Origin: Trichostrongylus colubriformis
Lineage: Eukaryota > Nematoda > Chromadorea > Rhabditida > Trichostrongylidae
Direction of reading: 5' to 3'
Assembly: GCA_963978905.1 (NCBI GenBank)
Contig: OZ022260.1
Coordinates: 46,955,551-47,019,550 of the forward strand
DNA: 64,000 nt
The notes below the pieces were generated by a model that searched no databases, was not told the DNA's origin, and saw only the letters and a list, made by a program, of their open reading frames with translations. Positions 12,972-23,447 of this stretch are shown piece after piece. The number at the start of each line of letters is the position of its first letter. Position 1 is the stretch's first letter. Position numbers and translations under genes: made by a program.

Positions 12972-14094
12972 AATAACCAGATGGACCAGCGCACAGAACG
13001 GTTGAAGCACAGAACGCTAGTGCTTCCTGCGCTTTCATCAGCTGACGTACTCAAATTTTATTCTTCACTGATGGAAATCTCAGTTTCTGGCCAAGTCACT
13101 TTTTCTCTTGCTAGGTAACAGATTATTGTATGAACCCAAAGTTGCGTTATGGTTTTTCTTAAGACAAACGCGGAAATTGAGAACCTTAAAAAGAGGTGAA
13201 CAACACTGGAGACAACAAATTTTTGGAAACGATAATTTCAAAAGGGCCGAAAGTTACCAATCGCAGTTGTGGAGTCGAAGTGCCAGTTGTAGCAGAAAGC
13301 GCGCGTGTGGAGGTCGCTCGCCATCTTTGAGGCCATTCGCCCTTTCGACAACTGCAAGTGGATGTTGTACGCTTTGAAACCTGCTAGAATACCCGAGTCA
13401 TAGTGCTATGTCTTTGCGGCTGTTAATAGTCCTGTGTTGTTCCCATGGTTTGGCCACCAATTTTCACTTGGGTTTTTCACTTGTAACTTTTTGCAACTTA
13501 TTTCATCTTACTCTTCTTATTCATGTGATTTCATCATACGCAGATAACCATCGAGCATCTCCGTATCCTCTTTGAATGCCTCTAGAACATTTTTTTAAAG
13601 GTTTCGTAGAAGGTTATTGTAGCGTACCTCACTTACCTAGAATAAAATTTATCGAATAACATTTGCTGATAATCTACCCATTGGAGCTAGAAACCTAGGA
13701 AAACTCTGATTTCCTCAGCATGTCCATTAAAGTAGGTTATACAAAAAATCTCACGGATTCTACCACTATTCCAGTTTACTTCCAGAGGGAGTGAAAATGA
13801 GGAACATTGGAGGTATTTGCTTTGAATTCACTTCTCGTTCTCCTGCATCACCTCCATTCATAACTTATCTAGGCTAAGGAGATCACAGTTTATTTTTCTT
13901 CAACTCTCTCTCTCTCTTAGTTAATTAGTGAATACTGGAGAAACACTCCCTCACAGGCAGTGTAGATCGTTTGGATGAGTGAGTCAGTCGGAAGATTGAG
14001 ATTCTTCCTTTAATCAATGCATTTTATTTCAAACGTATTCATGACAGCGTGTTGATGAATGTTTCGTTTTCTGGCTACTGTGTAATTCTCAGGA

Positions 14095-17000
14095 ATGAGT
14101 CAGACGGAAGATCTGGTCTCAGCACCAACAGGAGTGAGACTAAAGCAACGGATATCGCTATTCAATGGATGTACGATCATTATTGGCGTCATCGTTGGCT
14201 CTGGGATCTTTGTCAGTCCCAAAGGTGACTAAAATATGAATTTGAACCCACCATCTTAAAATGTCTTGCGGAAACTCATTTGCTGTGAAGAGATGGGCGA
14301 TATAACACCGAGACGCAGCGTAGCCTCGGAAGCCTCTCATTATGGCTGAATCGTACATTAATATTATAGCTCCGAGCGTAGTTGCTGCAGTGGCGCGCTA
14401 TCCCACTGGTATGGTGTGGGCATCGAATCTCGCATCAACGCCTCTCGACTACCCAAGCCTTCCATACTCCGGTGGTAGTCGACTGGGTGCCAGGATCATC
14501 CGGAAGGATAAAGGCGATGTTTTGAACATTGATTAGTCGCGCAAGTCTTTATCACATCGCATTCACCTGTCGTCACGATTCTGATGGAAAGAGTGCGTGG
14601 AGCATACAAGAAATAGTCAGCGCCTGTCTGACAGTCTAAGACCTACTGAGTGTGACGATACTTACTTTTACCCAACGTATTTTTGTCAACATAACAATGA
14701 AATTGGTGGGTGCCCTGGCGACTACACGGTGTCTCTTAAATAGATGGAGCAAGTGGTGACCTCTGACGAACACCCTAGTGCAGTAACGAAATTTTATCTT
14801 CAGGCAAGTTTTTAACTAGCAAAGGGATTGGCTGTGCCAAAAAGGGGAAGCCTGTTTAGGCCTGGCCTTAAAACTCCTTAAAAATCGCTCTTTCAGCAGC
14901 AATTCAGTGGACCATTAAAGCCGATTGAATCCTTTGCTACCAGTACCTCATTCAGGTGTGCTGCAAGAGGCAGGAAGTGTCGGCATATCTCTTGCGGTGT
15001 GGGTGCTATCCGGAATGTTCTCAATGCTGGGAGCGTTGTGCTACGCTGAACTCGGTACGGCTATACCGAAGAGTGGAGGAGACTACGCTTACATCTACGA
15101 GGTAACTACACTATTCCCCTTACGTGTCCCAACCTACATCCTAGGTTGGAACACACGGTTTGACCCAGGCCTCGGGTGACGGTTGGGACACACGGTCAGT
15201 AGAACAAGTAGCAGCTGATGAAGAAAGAGGCTCTTATAAATTTCGGTCGCACCCTTTTTCATTGAAAATTTCACCGAGCATAGTCTCTAGACCTTTCCTA
15301 GACGTGGCTTTCATTTGGATGACTCACTTAAACAGTTCTCATAACTCACACTACCCCTATCGCTGGGGTAGTTAAGATCGGATATCAAAGGACTATTAAA
15401 TACGAACGTCCAAGTAGTACCTTTAGTACTCTCATCCACCTCTCATCTACTAAAGTTGGAGTAACTGTTCCGAAACACAATAAGTTTTTGTCCATGTGCG
15501 GCTTTCGATAAATCTTGGCATGATCATTCAACAATGGTTGTTCGGATGTTTTAGCTTCAATCAACATTGTTAATCACTTTATTTCCGACTGACGTTTCGG
15601 CGTCGTCGTCTTCATCGGAGGCTTTGAGACCGTCAACCGTAGAGGTCCACCTGCCATCAATGGCAGAATTGATCGACTTTTCTCGTTTTCGGAACCCGCT
15701 CCACCCATTTCTTTTTCGCTTCACTGTGGCTTCCACGAGTCATAAACACTAATACAGACCTTTGCATTTCGTCATTTGGTTGAAGGGGACGGCATGAGTT
15801 ACATCTACTTACTCCTCCCTTCGTTACTAAGCCGCACTGCACAACATATCAAGCTTGTTTTAGGCTTTTGGTGCGATGCCAGCATTTCTGTTTCTGTGGA
15901 TGGCGCTCATTATCATCAATCCGACGTCGAACGCCATCATAGCTCTCACTTTTGCCAACTACGCGCTAAAGCCATTCTTCCCCGGCTGTGCTGTGCCTCC
16001 GCTAGCTGTGGATTTGCTAGCAGCATGTACAATAGGTGAGCTAAAATTACCCTTGATTACTCAGATTAAGATAAGGTCCAGGAAGTCGCACTATCTGTAG
16101 CGCTAGTTATCATCCCGGTTCCTATGCACACTCATCCTCATGTAAAAACCTGAATGGAAGCTTAGGGCATGGCAGTTTTCCAAGAAATAGTTACACCGGG
16201 ATGCTGGAGCTTTTCGAGTGCGTTCTCTGGAACTGCTTTTCTCTGTCGCTTTTACGCGTGCTGTGCGAAGCTCGCACCTAGAAGTGATCTTTGCTACATC
16301 ATCGTCGCTCCTAGTTTTCTGCCGAGAATATTCAGACCTGATTAATTTATTTGTCTTCAGCGCCGTTGGTCAAACATGAGTTTATTGATTTAGACAGGGT
16401 CGCTGACGATGTGTTCCGCTTCTTAGTTTTAGAAACAAACAGAACTCTAGGGACAAAGATCGTTTGTATTGTACCTTTTAGATAAGGGCACGTCAAAACT
16501 TAGAAGTCGAGAGTATGAAGAAAAAAATGGGATAGTTCAAGTCAGCTGAATATCTTTTCACTTCAGCCAACACGAGAGTGTCAAGATTGGCAGCGCAATT
16601 TTTTTTTTTTGAGAGTGGTGCTGTCTCCTTCCTAACCTGGAAATCTGTGGAGCTGTTCTTAGCCTTTTTCAAGCGAAGAACAAGGTTGACCTTTTCGATG
16701 AACAGTTTTGTTTCATTATTTTGTTATGGGATTTGATTTTTTCATTATTGTAATCGTACCTATTATATAGGCCCATCATACACAAAAATATCAACTGTCA
16801 TCAAGTAACATAACGAAATCGCCCATGTACAACCTCCACCTCTTCGTTTTTCTTTCATTTACATTGAAATAGATCATTCATTAGTGGGCACCCAGAAATT
16901 ATTCCCTACGGCCAATCATGGACGTTCCTCGGGTTCCAGCGAACCTGATTAGGTAATAGTGTTTCAGAAAATAAAGCCTCGAAGGGTGAACATAATCGAG

Positions 17001-20000
17001 CTGTGCTGATGACCTCATATCAAAATAAGGTTCCCCTTATTCTACGGTGATGTACGAAAATCGGCACATATCCTACATACATAAATGCTTATAATTACTG
17101 TGATGGGGATTCATTGGCAAGCGTTTGAGAATTTTTGCTGCTACTGGGCAGGGCAGCGAAAATGGCAAATGAGACGCAACAAAAAACTGAAGCGAGTGGC
17201 TGCAAAGAACTTCCTGGGCATTTGTAGGGAATGCTTGAGAGGAATGAACTCTCGTTGTGTTAATTTCGGATATTTCTTCAAAATAATTTATATGTACATA
17301 GCAGCGACACAGTATACTGTTCACAATACTGGGTAGGGAGCAGAGGTGGGGTAATTCTATATGTCGCAGCACTTTCTAATTTATATATAGCAGCGACACA
17401 GTATATGTACTATACATATGGACCATTTGAAGTAATAAAGAAGCTTGAGCCAACTTTCTCGATAAGTTTGCTTATACACTGTTGTCGTTGTGAAATTTCC
17501 TACTACTCTTTTGACCAGAAATATGTCTTACTTTCTTGGAAGCTTCTTTTCCATAATTGAAGGGGCCGATAATGTGTGCGCTTGCAGATGACCGAATTAG
17601 GTCCCTTCCTTCTCCAGGCAAGCAAAATGGTGAGCAATAAAGCAGCCAGGAAATTCCTTGTGACTTTCTTCTCCACGTCACGCACTTCGACAATCGTGCT
17701 CTGTTAAATCATGACTTCCTACAACATTATTTTCAAAGGTTGGAGCTGTAGTGGCATGTGGGCTAGCTATCTACCCAGTCTTCCCAGTAATCTGGTTGCC
17801 GAACCTTTTATTAAATTCTTCTAAATCAGACCAGCCTTCCGGAGCTCCGAGATTCCTTGATGAAATCCTGACGCATGGTATTCCTGAAGTTAGTTAAAAT
17901 GTATTTACTTCAGCACTTCTGACATTTATCAACTGCTACAATGTCCGTATGGCTACCCGATTCAACGACACTTTTACCATTACGAAAGTGGCTGCTTTGA
18001 TCTGTATTATCGTCACCGGAGTGGCTTGGCTCGCAGTGGGTGAGCTATTCAAGTATAGTTATCATTTTTGCCTTCAGCACCCATTCATTTCTAGGGAATA
18101 CAGAACACTTTGAAATGCCGGATGTGCTTAGTGGGAGTCAAACGAAAGTTTCTTCATTGACGTTGGCCTTCTACGCAGGCTTTTCTCCTTCTCTGGCTAC
18201 AGCTATTTGAATTTTGTTACGGAAGAGCTCAAAGATCCGTTTAGGTGAGATTTTTGTTGATTTGTTGTATTTCGAACTGATACAGCATTTCAACTATACC
18301 TCAGAAATCTTCCTCGAGCGATCTACATCTCACTTCCGATGGTAACCCTCATATATACGCTCGTTAACTTGGCATACTTCGCTGTACTTTCCGTCGACGA
18401 GGTAAATCTTAGCGGAGTTCTTCATCTCTTGAAGATTTCTACATCAACTAATGCAACAGATCCTCGAGTCGGATGCGGTTGCAGTGACTTTCGCTGAGAA
18501 GGTGATGGGACCATTTGCCCCAGTTATGCCATTTTTTGTCGCCTGTTCATGCTTTGGAAGTCTGAACGGCATTCTGTTCACTTCATCGCGAATGTTCTTT
18601 GCTGGTGCAAGGTAGGTTGCTGAAAACAGGTCTTTTTGACTTTCAATTACTTCAATATTTCGATGTTTCCGGCAACCATGACCAGAGCCGAAAAAGGCAT
18701 AGCACTAAGAAATTTTGAAAACCAGCGGTTAGATTTTGGGAATTTTGAAGAAGAGCAGAGCTGAACAAAGAGGAGTATAGAGAGAGGAGTGAGGAACAGA
18801 GAGTGGGTGGATTAGAGTGATTCCTGAGAGTTGACTCCCGGGTCAAACAGATTAGGAACCGTAGGCTGTACCTTATGGATAGGGAAACCTCTTGAAAAGT
18901 GAAAAATTTGCAACGTATCGCCTGTACAGTCCATTTCGGAGCGCCTGATAGGGCGTGGCCTACGGACTTGGGTGAGAGTGTATCACACTCTGTCACTCCA
19001 CCACACACTCTCACTCTTGCCACGCACTGTCACTCTCGCCCCTCACTCATGTCCGTAGGCCACCCCTATCAGGCGCCCCGAAGTGGAGTATAAGAATCTA
19101 GATTCTGCTGTTGGGGCTTTCTGTAGCATTCTGAAGAGTACACGATTTTTTCTTTCCGAAAAACCCTTTCGTCTGGATACAGCAACGCCTGTGTCCAATG
19201 AAGATTTCATCCTCAATGTTACTGTTTACCACTGGACAGAAAACTTCGCGGTAAGGTCTTACTATGGAATTGAAGTAGTGTCTCTTCTAGGGAAGGTCAA
19301 CTGCCAGAATTGTTGTCGATGATTTCCGTTGACTGTTTGTCACCCATGCCATCACTGCTGTTTCTTGGAGGTATCTCTTCTGAATGCTGAGTACGACAAC
19401 TCATTCCGTAAGATTCTGTCTTTTCAGCTGCATCGATTGTGATGCTCTTCGCTGGAGATGTGCTTACGCTGATAAACTATTGTGCGTTTTCGGAAAGTCT
19501 CGTTGTAGCCGTGTCTGTAGCTGGTCTCGTTAAAATGCGATTCTCACAACCAGCAGCGAAAACTCCAATCAAGGTAAAGCTGACATGGGCAGATGTCGTG
19601 TTGAGTTTTGAGCGAGACTGTACCGCATGACTGTGCGTTGATGTGCTATTCGAAGTCAATGAGAGCAATGAGTGGCGGTACGAGAAGAAGTGCTCTAACC
19701 ATAAATTGAAGCTGTGGCTTGGAAAAGCGGTATGTTTCGCATTTTGGGTTAGAAGAAGCTTTCCATCCCAAAATCCGGCTCAAAAAGGCACCACGGTTAC
19801 TTCACTGGCAAGTATCTCCGAACATCCCTTCGTGTTTACGACTTGGCAACATGTCAACTTGTCAGTGGAAATCTTGTTCGAATACCCGGTTCTTGGCGGA
19901 GGGTCGTCCGCGTAGAGAACTCACGGTGGAAAGGGGTCCTCACTCGTCTTTGTACTCGTCTTTGGCCATTTCCTTCCGTCTTTTTTATTTACCACGTGTC

Positions 20001-20684
20001 ACCAAGCACCTCGACTTTTCTATGGTTCTTTCTTTATTGTTACATTGCTGAGCAACCCTACTTTCATACACCACAGCTTGCCAAATTTAACCCTCCGGTG
20101 AATCTAGCAGACTGTGGTATATTTGAGTGGGCCCATGTGGGGTAAGGGTCTCTTTTGGGTACTACTAGGGCATACCCTCCCAGCCTTCACCGCGACTTCT
20201 CTCTTCGATATTTCTTATTTTGCCGTGGACCAGTGCATACGTGTAAGTGATTGGTTTTCAGCTGAACATCTGCATTCCATTGATATTCCTTCTTTTCTGC
20301 TGTCTGTTCCTCGTTCTACCATTCCTCTCACAACCGCTCGAGTTGATAGTGGGCGTCGGAATGATTCTGTCTGGCGTACCAATTTACTTCTTATCTGTGA
20401 GAAAGACACCAAATAGGTCATCGTGCTACGTTCCTTGGGGTAAGTCACGCATTTACCTTTTTTAATGCCATTTATCAACACTGTCTTATGCTGGGAAGGG
20501 ATATATGACCGATCGATAACCTTCCTATTTTTCCTTTTTTGATCTTTATTCTATATTAAAGTCATTCCTAAACAGATTTCTTTCGGTTTTAATTCGTGCT
20601 CTAAATAGAGGCTTTTCAGTTTGGATCACGCACAGCATACAGAAATTGCTGTATTGTGTACCGGAGACGGAAACAGTGACGTAA
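14095..20684 (+). CDS. Amino-acid transporter, SLC7 light-chain (LAT / nematode AAT) family, 11 exons, one frameshift
   Basis: Predicted 12-membrane-span amino-acid exchanger of the plasma membrane (heteromeric transporter light chain). Exons: 14095-14224, 14956-15101, 15864-16035, 17914-18039, 18095-18244, 18305-18401, 18460-18611, 19291-19370, 19428-19573, 20262-20439, 20620-20684 (stop TAA at 20682-20684). All junctions are GT-AG and phase-compatible. The summed length is one base short of 481 codons because of the exon 5 deletion. Family marks in order: [11 protein letters not shown] in membrane span 1 (residues about 34-44); [21 protein letters not shown]; Cys134 in PFFPGC, the position used by LAT proteins for the disulphide to the 4F2hc-type heavy chain; [29 protein letters not shown]; and a short tail ending LLYCVPETE. 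An acceptor (ttctcag) lies 2 nt before the ATG, suggesting trans-splicing. The longest introns are 1.9 kb (16036-17913) and 0.8 kb (15102-15863). Closest in character to aat-1/2/3; orthology not decided. Confidence 0.92.
16036..17913. other. Large intron 3 of the amino-acid transporter
   Basis: 1.9-kb intron with a gtgagc donor and a tacttcag acceptor. Contains no competing exon in the transporter frame. It is AT-rich with a poly-T run near 16600 and a short direct repeat 'atatagcagcgacacagtat' near 17291 and 17385. No transposon termini recognised. Confidence 0.6.
18181..18210 (+). other. Single-base deletion in transporter exon 5 producing an early TGA
   Basis: After ...LAFYAG the genome has GGC TTTTC TCC where the conserved protein needs six bases between GGC and TCC. 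The T run at 18181-18184 is one base short. Read as is, the frame meets TGA at 18208-18210 and would give about 229 residues. Shifting the frame restores [19 protein letters not shown] and the correct phase at the next donor. Every other exon is clean, so a homopolymer sequencing or assembly error is as likely as a recent null allele. Confidence 0.85.
18925..19092. repeat. TA-flanked MITE, copy 1 (in transporter intron 7)
   Basis: Terminal inverted repeats of about 50 nt: tacagtccatttcggagcgc on the left and its imperfect reverse complement (gcgccccgaagtggagtata) on the right. Both arms carry the inner block agggcgtggcctacgg. The loop is a run of 'cactctcact'-type repeats. Same family as 22255-22420 and 61699-61847. 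It lies wholly inside an intron and leaves the splice sites intact. Confidence 0.85.
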
Positions 20685-20990
20685 GCTGGAGAAACTGTCC
20701 ATGCGTTCGGTGCCTACTGCCACTGCTTACTGGTGTGATTATGATTCCTCGCTCAAGCCAATATTATAGCTGGGTTTGCCTGGGTGACGTTGGGACACTC
20801 CAACTGGGTCACTGCGTCACGCGATTTGTGTCTTGCGCTAACTGCCTCGCTCCCGTTGTGAAATAACCGCAATGGGTGTGACCTGACTAACTGGGTATTC
20901 CGGACCAACAGGAGTGTCCTAACCCCATCACCCAGCTTGTATGCATCTTCATTCGTGATGTGCCAACTATTTGTCGGTGTGCTTATGAGT

Positions 20991-21166
20991 AAGGCTGCGT
21001 TCACACTTCGCGCCGGCAGGGCATGGCTGCGTTCACAGGCAGCGAGGAAGAGTGGTACGGGGAAGGCGCAGAGACGACGTAGAGAACGAGACAGGTTGGC
21101 GCAGGCGGAGATGCACAGACACGCAGCCACGCCCTGCCGCCCACTGCAAGGTATGAACGCGGGCTA
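20991..21166. repeat. MITE, TTAGGC(T/C)GCG family
   Basis: Begins aaggctgcgttcacacttcg and ends gtatgaacgcgggcta. Internal arms carry ggcagggcatggctgcgttc against gcagccacgccctgccgc, so each arm is about 50 nt. The core is GC-rich relative to the flanks. Close relative of 60486-60654 and 22906-23078. Confidence 0.75.
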
Positions 21167-22254
21167 ATGATCGCGTACGGCCTCTTGAGTTCATCGAATG
21201 ATGCATTGGGAAATTGTTTCTCAGGAGAAATGAACTGCAGTTAGTCGACAGTTAGATTTATGTCACATTTTATTACCAGCCGTCCATCACATGCCTTTAT
21301 ACATCCATTCTTCATTCATCGGGTCTACAGTGTACATATAGTGCTACTTTCTCATTGCTCACTTCTCGCGTGATTCAAAAATTGTTTGTTACAGAATTTT
21401 ATCCATGTTGTCATCACAAACACTTCCTTTTTGCAACGCTAACCCACTTTCTTGGATGCATAAAATGTTTTAAATCCACTTATATGTTCTTTTTATTTCT
21501 GTTGGCATGTAAATAAATTCATTTCTACGGATTCGATGGCTATCTCTTGACTGTACAGCACAGTGTTGATGTTCAATAATTGAGCATCACACATCCAATC
21601 ATTGTGGAAAGCAGTGCTTCCACCTCTGCTCCGCACTGTGTAGCGTTGGTCGAGGAGCATTCGACTGCTGGAAATGTAACCGTGTTTGATTCAAGGGAAT
21701 TTGCAAACCTTTTTCATTTTGCGAGGATCGAGACATGGGAAGGGTGATAGTAAGTAGCCGGTCCGCGAATATGCCACAGAAAACTCGAATACGTTCCGCG
21801 CCACACTAGTGGTGGTTATCACTGCGCGTGACAAGTGCCTTGCTAGTTCCGTTCCGAATTTTCTGCGCTCTGAAGAGCGCAACTACCGCCCCCTGTGGCA
21901 CCCTACCACCCATTCGATTGTCTTGTCGCATATCCCCCCATTTTCGCTCAACTCCTTATGACCCTGACCATTCACCCATGAAACACTGGGATCCGATTTG
22001 CATAACTGCAAGGGTAGTGACCCCTTTATTTCATTACAGCAGCAATGCTTCAGCTATTCACCCTATGTTAATATATTTACCGAAATCAGAGAAATTGCGG
22101 AGAGTCGTTCCCTCATGGCCCTACACCACAATGATCACCCGCTATCTGTCGGAGTCAGTTGGTTTCATTAGCGAAATCTAATGGCAATAAAAACATCATA
22201 CACTTTCAGAAAATAAGGCTAGTTTCGCATCGTTCAGTATCGTCTAATGCTCTA

Positions 22255-22420
22255 TATAGTCCTTTTCGAAGCCCCCGACAGGGCGTGGTCTACGGAATTG
22301 GATTAACGTGTCTCAAACTCTTTCACCCCACCACACTCCACTCTCGACACGTACTCTCACTCTCGTCACTCACCCAAGTCGGTAGACCACGCCCTGTCAG
22401 GCGCTCCGAAATGGACTGTA
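22255..22420. repeat. TA-flanked MITE, copy 2
   Basis: Left tatagtccttttcgaagccc and right ggcgctccgaaatggactgta are inverted repeats. Inner arms are gacagggcgtggtctacgg and ccgt/ggtagaccacgccctgtc. The loop carries 'ctctcactctcgtcactcac'. Same family as 18925-19092. Confidence 0.85.
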
Positions 22421-22584
22421 AATAGTAGAATCAATCACTTGGGAATTCATATGCTCTGGAATCACTGGACACCTGATGTATGTATGTGTAGTTTGGAAAG
22501 TGTTTTATCAGCGCTTTCGGGTAAAAATTAAGAGTGATCAAAGAGTTAATTTTATGAGTTATTCCCCTTCCGCGAGAGGCTCGA

Positions 22585-22905
22585 GCTAGGTCGCTACTGG
22601 CAGCAGAGGGGTGGGGGAAATACGCCAAAAAATCGCGTGGCCGCCGGCGGCAAGCGGCGCGGCGGGTGCGAGTACCAGTCGCAGTGCTGGCAGCCTTCAA
22701 GCGAGACAGTGTGGCAAAGGTGGAGGAGGCAGGGTGGCGTGGCTGGAGGAGAGTGTGGCATGGGTGGAAGCGCACAGGTGACGCAGCCACGCTCTGCCGG
22801 GCTCTCAAGAGCAAAATCGATTCGCAAGTCGTACTGGTGGCGCCGCGAGTGTGACGCCGCCGACGCGATTTTTTTGGCGTATTTCCCCCCACCCGCAGCA
22901 GAGCC
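22585..22905. repeat. GC-rich inverted-repeat element abutting a second MITE
   Basis: The left block gtgggggaaatacgccaaaa, followed by atcgcg, is mirrored by the right block cgcgatttttttggcgtatt with tcccccca. The interior (ggcagggtggcg... cgcagccacgctctgccggg) resembles the inner arms of the TTAGGC family, so this looks like a composite or nested element. It directly joins the MITE starting at 22906. Confidence 0.65.
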
Positions 22906-23078
22906 TTAGGCCGCGTCCACACTTTGTGGTGCCGGCCGCAGGCCGTGGCTGCGTGTCTCTGCGTCTCCCCCGCCACGATCCTGTCTCGTTCGCCTATGCA
23001 TCTCTCCCGTGTCACTCTGCCTCGCTGCCAGTGAACGCAGCCACGCCCTGCCGGCGCAAACTATGAACGCGCCTTAGG
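22906..23078. repeat. MITE, TTAGGC(T/C)GCG family
   Basis: Left ttaggccgcgtccacacttt and right ctatgaacgcgccttagg form the terminal repeats. Inner arms are gccgcaggccgtggctgcgt and acgcagccacgccctgccgg. Its interior is in the opposite orientation to that at 20991-21166, as expected for a nearly palindromic element. Confidence 0.75.
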
Positions 23079-23447
23079 AATGCGTATTGCTCCGCCCTTT
23101 TGCGGCAAAAGGCGCCTATAATGCGTTCCTATAAATGGCAATTCACTCGACCACTCCTTTCGCTGAATGCCGAATGTGTGACCTATTGAATCAGAAAGGG
23201 CACGGCACATCCATACATTGACAAAAACGAATGCACATTTCTCCACATCTCAAATTTCTCGACAAAAAATGAATGTCAAACAGACAAGATCATACAAAAA
23301 GTACAACAAAAAAGTCGAAACGGTAGCTGAGAACTTCGGTCACAACGTTATTAACCCGCATAAATCTGATAAGTATAATCTAACACATGACTAAAAGCCA
23401 CAATATCAACACGCTGTGGGGTACGCTTATCGCTTAAATTGAAGCGG

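Larger units (their letters stand above)
7496..14094. other. Non-coding interval upstream of the amino-acid transporter
   Basis: No exon set with compatible phases or recognisable domains. It contains the inverted repeats at 9281-9424 and 12853-12971, near-palindromic 20-mers around 9956, 10398 and 10443, and a possible SINE-like block at 11395-11520. The presumed transporter promoter lies just before 14095, with no clear motif. Confidence 0.55.
20685..23447. other. Intergenic space between two convergent genes
   Basis: Transporter (plus) and Myb/SANT gene (minus) converge here, so it holds both 3' ends. An aataaa lies near 21511, but it is 0.8 kb past the transporter stop, so the true poly(A) site is uncertain. 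The rest is largely MITEs (20991-21166, 22255-22420, 22585-22905, 22906-23078). Confidence 0.6.

Noticed and set aside
18118..18185. A tiny intron in transporter exon 5 ending at 'ttctacgcag' instead of a frameshift
   Set aside because: It would need a donor giving an intron of about 31 nt, would remove the conserved LAFYAG segment and would still leave the wrong phase.
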